From NCBI GenBank assembly GCA_001003205.1, contig LCOU01000008.1:1-9986 (forward strand): a DNA stretch of 9,986 nucleotides, written 5' to 3'. This document shows positions 1-5,009 of the stretch, in pieces; the stretch's first letter is position 1; the number at the start of each line of letters is the position of its first letter. Origin of the DNA: Parcubacteria group bacterium GW2011_GWA2_47_8b (GTDB lineage Bacteria > Patescibacteriota > Minisyncoccia > UBA6257 > WO2-44-18). The notes under the pieces are model-generated. The model was not told the DNA's origin. It saw nothing but the letters and a program-made list of their open reading frames with translations, and made no database searches. The position numbers were made by a program, and so were the translations under genes.

Positions 1-1
1 C

Positions 2-1720
2 AATGCCGTTTTGAAAAACTTGCCGGAATTGGATGATTTTGTTCCGGAAAATATTTTACAGCGGAACGAACTTCCCAATTTAGTAACCGCTTTGAAGAAC
101 ATTCATTTTCCCAAGGATTTGCCCCAGGCGGAAAAAGCTCGTCAGCGTTTCGCTTTTCAAGATTTGTTTTTGCTTCAGTTGGTGAATTTGAAAAACCGGC
201 TTCGCCTGGCGTCGGAGAAAGCGCCGCCGCTCAAAGTGAACGATCAATTAGTGGCCGCGATGACCGCGAAGTTGCCATTCGTCTTAACGGAAGCGCAAAA
301 GCGTAGTCTTGGTGAAATCTTCAGCGATTTGCAAAAAAGCCAGCCGATGAATCGTTTGCTTCAAGGGGATGTGGGTTCGGGGAAGACGGTAGTGGCGGCT
401 TTGGCCGCGCTGGTCGCCGCGGACAATGACAAACAGACCGCCTTTATGGCGCCGACCGAGGTTCTGGCGCGCCAGCATTACAGGACCCTCTCCAAAATTT
501 TCTCCGCCGGAGGCGCCTTGCCTACCGGCAGGCAGGGATCCTCCTTCGGAGGAAAAAATTTAGGCATAGGCATTTTAACCGGTAGCGAGGCCCGCTCGTT
601 TTATGGAGACAACCTGGAGGCGAAGGTTAGCCGCGCGCAGTTTCTCAAAAATGTCGCGGAAGGGAAAATAAAAATTGTTTTGGGAACGCACGCGCTTATT
701 TCTGATAAGCGTGCCGGTAAATCAGCGGTCAAACGGCCGATTGAATTCCAGGATTTGGCTCTGGCAATCGTGGATGAACAGCATCGTTTTGGCGTGGAAC
801 AGAGGGCGGCGTTGGTAAAACAGGAGCGTGAGCCCGGCGCGGAAACCACGGTTCATTTTCTTTCCATGAGCGCGACTCCGATTCCCCGCACTCTTTCTTT
901 GACCCTTTTTGGCGATTTGGAACTTTCCATTATTGATGAATTACCAAGCGGCAGGAAGGAGATAATCACCAAAATCGTGGCGCCGAGCAATCGTAAAAAG
1001 GCCTATGATTTCATCAAAGAGCAAATCAAAGCCGGTCGGCAAGCCTTCGTAATTTGCCCCCGGATCGCGGCCGCCGAAAGCGCGCCCGACACCGCCCAAC
1101 AGCCGCTGGACGTCCGCAAAAAGCTCTGGCTGGAGGTAAAAAACGTTACCGAAGAATACGAGCGCCTTTCCAAAAAAATCTTTCCTGACCTGAAAGTCGC
1201 GATGCTTCATGGGAGGATGAAGGGCGCGGAAAAGGCGCAGATTATGTCGGGCTTTGCTTCGGGCGAAATCAATATTTTGGTTTCCACGTCGGTAATTGAG
1301 GTGGGCGTGGACGTGCCTAATGCCACTATAATGATGATAGAAGGAGCCGATCGGTTCGGCCTTGCCCAGCTCTACCAATTTCGCGGCAGAGTCGGCCGGG
1401 CGGAGCACCAGTCTTATTGCCTGCTTTTTACCGATTCGTCAGCGCAATCCACGCATCAGCGTCTGGACGCGCTTTTGAAGGCGAAAAACGGTTTTGAGCT
1501 CGCCGAAAAGGACTTGGCGATTCGCGGCCCGGGTGAATTTATTGGAGATAAACAAACGGGCATTCCCGATTTGGCAATGAAGGCGTTAAATAACATTGAA
1601 TTGATTAAAATTGCGCGCGCGGCCGCGAACAGCCTTCTCAAGGAAGATCGCGAACTTAATGCCCATAAGCTATTGCGAACACAGCTGGAAAGTTTCCAAA
1701 AACAAATCCATCTGGAATAG
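2..1720 (+). CDS. recG: ATP-dependent DNA helicase RecG (5' partial)
   Basis: RecG is a superfamily 2 double-stranded DNA translocase that reverses stalled replication forks and branch-migrates Holliday junctions. The frame is open back to the first bases of the window, so the N-terminal wedge domain is mostly missing; about 572 codons are present against 693 in E. coli, and the TTG at 11 is an internal Leu codon, not a start. Visible helicase motifs: Walker A GDVGSGKT (365-388), Walker B DEQH (773-784), motif III SAT within MSATPIPRTL (869-877), then the second RecA fold with HGRMK, STSVIEVGVDVPNA, ADRFGLAQLYQFRGRVGR and the RecG-typical C-terminal RGPGEFIGDKQTG. A palindromic repeat is inserted in frame in the first helicase lobe (about 492-564), and extra residues precede the DEQH box (about 709-738). 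It converges on the minus-strand glycosyltransferase with a 15-nt gap. The family assignment is secure. Confidence 0.96.
   Translation, partial: NAVLKNLPELDDFVPENILQRNELPNLVTALKNIHFPKDLPQAEKARQRFAFQDLFLLQLVNLKNRLRLASEKAPPLKVNDQLVAAMTAKLPFVLTEAQKRSLGEIFSDLQKSQPMNRLLQGDVGSGKTVVAALAALVAADNDKQTAFMAPTEVLARQHYRTLSKIFSAGGALPTGRQGSSFGGKNLGIGILTGSEARSFYGDNLEAKVSRAQFLKNVAEGKIKIVLGTHALISDKRAGKSAVKRPIEFQDLALAIVDEQHRFGVEQRAALVKQEREPGAETTVHFLSMSATPIPRTLSLTLFGDLELSIIDELPSGRKEIITKIVAPSNRKKAYDFIKEQIKAGRQAFVICPRIAAAESAPDTAQQPLDVRKKLWLEVKNVTEEYERLSKKIFPDLKVAMLHGRMKGAEKAQIMSGFASGEINILVSTSVIEVGVDVPNATIMMIEGADRFGLAQLYQFRGRVGRAEHQSYCLLFTDSSAQSTHQRLDALLKAKNGFELAEKDLAIRGPGEFIGDKQTGIPDLAMKALNNIELIKIARAAANSLLKEDRELNAHKLLRTQLESFQKQIHLE
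492..564. repeat. Composite inverted repeat with LPTGRQG palindrome inside recG
   Basis: The core at 517-536 matches the palindrome CCTGCCTGCCGGCAGGCAGG at 18 of 20 positions and is translated LPTGRQG. It is flanked by imperfect inverted arms, 492-513 and 540-564; both arms contain the CCTCC-NN-CGGAG motif or its complement and an A/T run, so the whole block could fold as one long hairpin or as several small ones. The arms encode Ser/Gly-rich linkers around SAGG and SFGG. RecG homologues normally pass directly from the helix after the Walker A region to the LLTGS-type strand, so this block looks like an in-frame insertion of roughly 20 residues. This comparison is from memory of the family. 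Confidence 0.75.
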
Positions 1721-1735
1721 AGGAGCTTTGCGGTT

Positions 1736-3199
1736 TTATCTGCTTTTTGGCGTTACCCAAAAACCCAAACGAAATTTGCCCCCTAGCATTAATCGGGTTT
1801 GGGCATCCAATGCCGGTATCGCCCCGAAGAAAATCAATATCGCCGGCGTGAAAATCCACTGGAATAAGTACCAGAAATAGTGGTACGGCCTGAACCAGCT
1901 CGGTTTTTTAGGCAGTAGTATCAGTGACAAAATCGCCGAAGTGGCAATGCCGATGCTGGAGACGAGCATGACGGTTTGGGTTATTTGCGGCAGGTTGAAA
2001 GAAAGCAGGGTGGCATTGAACGCCTTTCCGCCCAGAATGATTGGCAGCCATCCCAGGGCGAAGATCAGCAGGGCGTTGGTAGCCCAGGAGTGCATTCCTT
2101 CAAGCTGATTAATTCCCCAAAAAAATTTATTTTTCCATGAAATTACTTTATTGACGCGGAAGCGGCTGAATATGAAAGCGATATTTTCGGCGCCGTAAGC
2201 CCAGCGGCGCTGTTGTTTATAGATGTTAAGTAAAGTTTTCCAAAATGTAGGAGCGACGTTGGCGTCCATAGAAATCGGATACAAAAGAGGCACTACCCGC
2301 CAGTCGCCGTTGTAATGCAGATAGCACTGCCAAAAAATTCGGGAATCTTCGGACACAACATTGGTTTGCCAATAGCCGATTTCGGTCAGTGCTTTGAACG
2401 GCATGGAATGAGAAGAAAAAGTAACCAAACGCTCCGGTTTCGTTTGCAGTACCATTTGCCAGAAAGTTGCGGAGTAAGCGACTACTCGGGCGGGAGCCGG
2501 CGTCTGGTAAATGTTGTTTGTAAAAAAGGGGATTGGCTGAAAGCTGGAGCGTTGAGGGTGTTCGCAATTAAGAAAATTCCAGGTCAGACAGCCAAAATAA
2601 TCGGGGAATATCTGCGTATCAACATCAAATACCGAAACCACTACGTTCTCGTAAGGTATAGTGTTTTTATCTATCACCAAGCGTCGGATTTCTTTGGCGG
2701 CCCAGGCGCTGTTTGAGCCTTTGCCGGGAATTTCACCGGGGAGATTTTGCGGGTGGCGCGTGATGTGAAACGCTGAAAAATATTGACCGTAATCATCGCG
2801 GATTCGTTCGGCGGTTTTTTGCGCTTCCGCTCCGGCTCCTTCTTCGGTGGCGAGGACAACAATCATTTTATCCTTCGGATAATTGTTGTTTTTAAGGCTT
2901 TCAAATGTTTCCCGCACTACTTCGTACGGTTCGTTGTACATTGGGAGTATTATCAGATGGCGAATTTTTTCCCAATCATTGCCGCGGAGCTTTTCCAGCC
3001 ACGAGATTTTAAGATTCTGTTTCATCGCGGCGTATCCGGCGCGAAGATGAATTGATAAATAGATAGTCCGAAAAAGCCAATAAATGTCAAAAAGAATTAT
3101 AAAAACGGCTATAACAGCCGGAGCGCGCCACGAAAGGAGAGTGACCGCAATTAACGTTGACCAAGAAAGAAGGCCCGGCAGGGCCTCAAAAAACCTCAT
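1736..3199 (-). CDS. Membrane-embedded family 2 glycosyltransferase (cellulose synthase-like)
   Basis: A 487-aa processive-type GT2 enzyme, expected to transfer sugar from a nucleotide-sugar donor to a growing glycan at the cytoplasmic membrane. Two hydrophobic segments lie at about residues 10-50, followed by a GT-A catalytic domain of about residues 78-345: nucleotide-binding strand HLIILPMYNE (81-90), DVD metal/donor motif (192-194), SED with the likely catalytic Asp (283-285) and the Q-x-x-R-W acceptor/donor motif QQRRW (329-333). Further membrane segments follow at about 372-392, 405-430 and 440-465. There is no PilZ domain. The ATG at 3199 lies 3 nt after the doxX stop, with only a weak AGG upstream, so translation is probably coupled to doxX. 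Sugar specificity cannot be read from the sequence; an exopolysaccharide or cell-surface glycan role is an inference. Confidence 0.9.
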   Translation of the reverse strand: MRFFEALPGLLSWSTLIAVTLLSWRAPAVIAVFIILFDIYWLFRTIYLSIHLRAGYAAMKQNLKISWLEKLRGNDWEKIRHLIILPMYNEPYEVVRETFESLKNNNYPKDKMIVVLATEEGAGAEAQKTAERIRDDYGQYFSAFHITRHPQNLPGEIPGKGSNSAWAAKEIRRLVIDKNTIPYENVVVSVFDVDTQIFPDYFGCLTWNFLNCEHPQRSSFQPIPFFTNNIYQTPAPARVVAYSATFWQMVLQTKPERLVTFSSHSMPFKALTEIGYWQTNVVSEDSRIFWQCYLHYNGDWRVVPLLYPISMDANVAPTFWKTLLNIYKQQRRWAYGAENIAFIFSRFRVNKVISWKNKFFWGINQLEGMHSWATNALLIFALGWLPIILGGKAFNATLLSFNLPQITQTVMLVSSIGIATSAILSLILLPKKPSWFRPYHYFWYLFQWIFTPAILIFFGAIPALDAQTRLMLGGKFRLGFWVTPKSR

Positions 3200-3202
3200 G
3201 GC

Positions 3203-3592
3203 CTAGTAGCCGCCAAAGGAATAAATACTGCTACTGAAGGCCGACAAGATAAGACCCGACGCGAATAAGATCAAGTCCAGTTCAATGCCGCCGACAAACT
3301 TCTGTCCCCGTTTCATTTTCCAAATTGTAGCGACGGCCATTTCTATCGCAAACAGAGTCGCCAATGTTTCCGTGTAAATGCCGAGAATGATTGCCAAACC
3401 GCCAAAAACTTCCAAAAAAGCGATAAATGTGCCCCAAAACTTGCCCGGCCTAAACCCCATCATCTCAAAATTCTCGGCCGTGGCCCTTAGGCCTTTAAGT
3501 TTTGGCCAGCCGTGGACCAAAAAAATCGCGCCGAAAACGATTCTCAAAACCCACAGGGCCAATTCAGAGGGAATTATTGGAAAAAGACTCAT
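3203..3592 (-). CDS. DoxX-family membrane protein
   Basis: A 129-aa protein with about four transmembrane helices. The N-terminal helix contains the DoxX-type signature LRIVFGAIFLVHGWPKLKG (residues 16-34), followed by GFRPGKFWGTFIAFLEVFGGLAIILG, which matches the second and third helices of the DoxX/TQO small-subunit-like family (PF07681). Members include subunits associated with quinone oxidoreductases and proteins linked to redox stress, but most are uncharacterised, so no reaction is assigned. It is the first gene of a two-gene minus-strand unit with the glycosyltransferase (3-nt gap) and is divergent from the tRNA-Glu/tsaD unit. No Shine-Dalgarno sequence is seen before the ATG. The family call is good; the function is unknown. 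Confidence 0.85.
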   Translation of the reverse strand: MSLFPIIPSELALWVLRIVFGAIFLVHGWPKLKGLRATAENFEMMGFRPGKFWGTFIAFLEVFGGLAIILGIYTETLATLFAIEMAVATIWKMKRGQKFVGGIELDLILFASGLILSAFSSSIYSFGGY

Positions 3593-3608
3593 AACTTATT
3601 ATTTTTCA

Positions 3609-3617
3609 AGTATACCA
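3609..3617 (-). promoter_or_regulatory. Candidate extended -10 promoter for doxX and the glycosyltransferase
   Basis: On the minus strand this reads TGGTATACT, matching the extended -10 form TGnTATAAT with one mismatch. It lies 16 nt before the doxX ATG, giving a predicted leader of about 10 nt. No convincing -35 element exists 17 nt upstream. It shares the short intergenic space with the divergent tRNA promoter. Confidence 0.4.
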
Positions 3618-3624
3618 TAAAAGG

Positions 3625-3654
3625 CTGGCAATTGTGTATAAAATCCCTTATATT
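3625..3654 (+). promoter_or_regulatory. Candidate sigma70-type promoter for tRNA-Glu and tsaD
   Basis: A -35 CTGGCA (3625-3630, 4/6 to TTGACA), an 18-nt spacer and a -10 TATATT (3649-3654, 5/6 to TATAAT). Transcription would begin near 3661, inside a short direct repeat about 14 nt before the tRNA. An alternative -10 TATAAA at 3637-3642 has no good partner. tsaD has no other evident promoter, so co-transcription with the tRNA is likely. Confidence 0.45.
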
Positions 3655-3674
3655 AGTGCAAGACAGTGCAAGAC
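3655..3674. repeat. Tandem 10-bp direct repeat abutting the tRNA 5' end
   Basis: Two perfect head-to-tail copies of AGTGCAAGAC (3655-3664 and 3665-3674) end exactly at the first base of the tRNA. They lie in the predicted 5' leader of the tRNA transcript. They could be a simple duplication or could affect RNase P processing; the sequence does not decide. Confidence 0.8.
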
Positions 3675-3746
3675 GGCCTCATCGTCTAATGGCTAGGACG
3701 GCGCCCTTTCACGGCGTAAATAGGGGTTCGATTCCCCTTGAGGCTA
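3675..3746 (+). tRNA. tRNA-Glu (anticodon UUC)
   Basis: A 72-nt cloverleaf can be drawn in full. The acceptor stem 3675-3681 pairs with 3739-3745 (seven pairs, the first a G-U wobble). The D stem is GTC/GAC (3684-3686 with 3697-3699) around a TAATGG-containing loop. The anticodon stem GCGCC/GGCGT (3701-3705 with 3713-3717) encloses loop CTTTCAC with anticodon TTC at 3708-3710. The T stem AGGGG/CCCCT (3722-3726 with 3734-3738) carries TTCGATT. The discriminator is A3746. The loop and stem sequences closely resemble bacterial tRNA-Glu. CCA is not encoded (the next bases are CTG), so a CCA-adding enzyme is needed. The tsaD start codon follows after 7 nt. Confidence 0.95.
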
Positions 3747-3753
3747 CTGCGAT

Positions 3754-4770
3754 ATGCGGATATTAGCTATTGAAACCAGCTGTGATGATACCTCGCTGGC
3801 ATTAGTTGAGTGCCGGGGGCGCCTGCCTGCCGGCAGGCAGGGGCTGAAAACCCCGCGTTTTAAGGTTTTGAAAAATATTATCTCGTCCCAGATTAAAATT
3901 CACCGGCCATTCGGGGGCGTGGTTCCAACCTTGGCAAAGCGCGAACACATCAAGAACCTTCCTAAGATTTTACAAAAATTGAAAATTGAAAATTTGAAAT
4001 TGAAAATTGACGCAGTCGCGGTTACCGTCGGGCCGGGATTGGAGCCGGCTTTGTGGGCGGGAATTGAGTTTGCGAAAGAATTGGCAAAAAAATTAAACAA
4101 ACCATTGATTGGAGTGAATCATATGGAAGGACACCTCTATTCTAATGTTCTCAAGAACATTAGAATAGACTTTCCAGCAATCGCCTTGGTAGTCAGCGGT
4201 GGGCATACCATACTTCTCAAAATGACCTCGCTGACCAAATGGAAAAAGTTGGGCGAGACAAGAGACGATGCCGCCGGTGAGGCCTTTGACAAAGTGGCGC
4301 GGCTACTCGGTTTGCCATATCCGGGCGGGCCGGAAATACAGAAATTGGCCGCCGAAGGTAAGCCGGTTATTAATTTTCCGCGGCCGATGCTCAGGGAGAA
4401 GAGCTACGACTTCAGTTTTTCCGGATTGAAGACGGCGGTGCTTTACTATTTGCGTGATAATCCCACTGCGTCAAAGGCGGACGTCGCGGCGTCTTTTCAA
4501 CAAGCGGTTATTGACGTTTTAGTTGCTAAATCCGTCCGGGCGGCCAGGGAGTATGGCGCAGAATCAATTCTGTTGTGCGGAGGCGTTTCGGCTAACAAGG
4601 CTTTGCGGATGTTTTTGCAGGCAGCTGCTAAGAAATTGGGCGTCGGGTTTTTTGTGCCTGATTTTGAATTTAATACTGATAACGCTGCTATGATTGCCGC
4701 CGCGGCTTATATCCAAAAACTGCGCGGTAGAAAAAATCGTTTAATTGCACAATCCAATTTAACCTTATAG
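3754..4770 (+). CDS. tsaD: tRNA N6-adenosine threonylcarbamoyltransferase TsaD
   Basis: TsaD (Kae1/Gcp/YgjD family, ASKHA fold) transfers threonylcarbamoyl from threonylcarbamoyl-AMP to A37 of ANN-decoding tRNAs, working with TsaB and TsaE. At 338 aa it is of normal family length. Visible signatures: MRILAIETSCDDTS at the start, metal-binding HMEGH (H123, H127), VSGGHT (147-152), GEAFDKVARLLGLPYPGGP (175-193), FSFSGLKTAV (220-229), CGGVSANKALR (275-285) and the C-terminal DNAAMIA metal Asp (D309). The N-terminal match fixes the ATG at 3754, only 7 nt after tRNA-Glu and with no Shine-Dalgarno, so tRNA 3' processing would leave an almost leaderless mRNA. Two repeat-derived segments interrupt the N-terminal lobe: LPAGRQG (residues 24-30) and a Lys/Ile/Leu stretch (about 75-85). 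All key residues are intact, so it is probably functional. Confidence 0.96.
   Translation: MRILAIETSCDDTSLALVECRGRLPAGRQGLKTPRFKVLKNIISSQIKIHRPFGGVVPTLAKREHIKNLPKILQKLKIENLKLKIDAVAVTVGPGLEPALWAGIEFAKELAKKLNKPLIGVNHMEGHLYSNVLKNIRIDFPAIALVVSGGHTILLKMTSLTKWKKLGETRDDAAGEAFDKVARLLGLPYPGGPEIQKLAAEGKPVINFPRPMLREKSYDFSFSGLKTAVLYYLRDNPTASKADVAASFQQAVIDVLVAKSVRAAREYGAESILLCGGVSANKALRMFLQAAAKKLGVGFFVPDFEFNTDNAAMIAAAAYIQKLRGRKNRLIAQSNLTL
3822..3841. repeat. Perfect 20-bp palindrome CCTGCCTGCCGGCAGGCAGG inside tsaD
   Basis: A perfect self-complementary 20-mer read in frame as LPAGRQG (TsaD residues 24-30). It lies between the first strand (LALVE) and the second (FKVLKNII) of the N-terminal ASKHA lobe, a loop that is normally short. 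It is the cleanest of three copies in this window; the others are in recG and valS. Flanking G-rich and C-rich bases extend the hairpin imperfectly. Confidence 0.9.
3975..4009. repeat. Heptamer tandem repeat (AAAATTG)5 inside tsaD
   Basis: Five successive units of AAAATTG with lengths 7, 7, 8, 6 and 7 nt. They are translated as a Lys/Ile/Leu/Glu/Asn-rich stretch at about TsaD residues 75-85, between LPKILQ and the conserved AVAVTVGPGL strand. The unit is close to the reverse complement of the AAATTTC heptamer found in valS (6313-6340), suggesting one repeat family used on both strands. Confidence 0.85.
4137..4168. repeat. Perfect 14-bp inverted repeat in tsaD
   Basis: The arms CTATTCTAATGTTC (4137-4150) and GAACATTAGAATAG (4155-4168) are exact reverse complements around a 4-nt TCAA loop. 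They encode the segment just after the HMEGH metal motif, about TsaD residues 128-139. There is no U tract after it, so it is not an intrinsic terminator. The segment is of normal length for the family. Confidence 0.9.
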
Positions 4771-4784
4771 GCCACCCTTCTGAG

Positions 4785-4793
4785 TTATCCACA
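4785..4793 (+). promoter_or_regulatory. Perfect consensus DnaA box
   Basis: TTATCCACA matches the high-affinity DnaA box exactly. It lies 14 nt after the tsaD stop, upstream of the candidate promoter at 4801. I see no cluster of further boxes and no AT-rich unwinding element, so it does not by itself mark an origin. It could be a DnaA-titrating or regulatory site, or chance. Confidence 0.35.
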
Positions 4794-4800
4794 ACCGGAC

Positions 4801-4828
4801 TTGCGCTGGTTGGCGTAGGTTGTACAAT
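4801..4828 (+). promoter_or_regulatory. Candidate promoter for the tsaD-valS intergenic transcript
   Basis: A -35 TTGCGC (4801-4806, 3/6), a 16-nt spacer and a -10 TACAAT (4823-4828, 5/6). The same -10 hexamer is used in the stronger promoter at 8400-8428. Transcription would start near 4835 and run into the terminator hairpin at 4927-4946. Confidence 0.35.
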
Positions 4829-4834
4829 GGATAT

Positions 4835-4955
4835 TAGCCCTTTGGAAACAGAAAACAGCTCAATCCGCCTCCTCGGCGGATATATGCGGACGAAATGTTC
4901 GCAAACATAAAACTTTCTCAATACACGGGCGACCACTTGGTCGCCCTATTTATTT
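4835..4955 (+). ncRNA. Candidate small structured RNA or valS leader
   Basis: The 239 bp between tsaD and valS hold no convincing gene but are highly structured. Three hairpins follow one another: 4863-4881 (7 bp, ATCCGCC/GGCGGAT), 4885-4903 (7 bp with one G-U pair, TGCGGAC/GTTCGCA) and 4927-4946 (8 bp, terminator). With the promoter at 4801-4828 this would yield an RNA of about 120 nt. It does not resemble 6S, SRP, tmRNA or T-box RNA as I know them. It may instead be just the untranslated 3' region of tsaD. A 27-codon reading frame (4827-4910) overlaps it. Treat as a hypothesis. Confidence 0.3.
4927..4955 (+). terminator. Intrinsic terminator between tsaD and valS
   Basis: A perfect 8-bp stem GGGCGACC/GGTCGCCC (4927-4934 with 4939-4946) with a 4-nt ACTT loop, followed by the U-rich tail TATTTATTT. 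It lies 157 nt after the tsaD stop and would separate the tsaD unit, or a small RNA, from valS. Confidence 0.7.
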
Positions 4956-4974
4956 ACAACAAATGGTGCGGGGT

Positions 4975-5003
4975 TTGCTTCACGGATTGAGAACTTATAG
5001 AAT
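4975..5003 (+). promoter_or_regulatory. Candidate promoter giving leaderless valS mRNA
   Basis: A -35 TTGCTT (4975-4980, 3/6), a 17-nt spacer and a -10 TAGAAT (4998-5003, 5/6). With the usual 6-7 nt from the -10 to the start point, transcription would begin at about 5010, the A of the valS ATG. No Shine-Dalgarno is present upstream of that ATG. Confidence 0.45.
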
Positions 5004-5009
5004 TATTGC

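Noticed and set aside
11..13. TTG as the recG start codon
   Set aside because: The frame stays open upstream to the window edge and the RecG N-terminal domain would be missing, so this is an internal codon of a gene cut by the window.
3655..3746. Integration (att) site of a mobile element at the tRNA
   Set aside because: The duplicated decamer is outside the tRNA at its 5' end, there is no second tRNA fragment, and no integrase or cargo is present in the window.
4827..4910. A 27-codon reading frame in the tsaD-valS gap (starts MDISPLETEN), with a weak AGG 7 nt upstream
   Set aside because: Its ATG overlaps the only plausible -10 box, so that transcript could not include it. It overlaps two hairpins and resembles no family I know. 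It stays possible only if tsaD transcripts read through.
4835..5009. T-box or other amino-acid-responsive leader for valS
   Set aside because: Neither a T-box consensus (AGGGTGG-type) before the terminator nor a specifier-loop architecture is visible, and a separate promoter lies after the terminator.
4771..5009. Replication origin, because of the perfect DnaA box
   Set aside because: There is only one box, no further near-consensus cluster, no AT-rich unwinding region and no dnaA or dnaN nearby.
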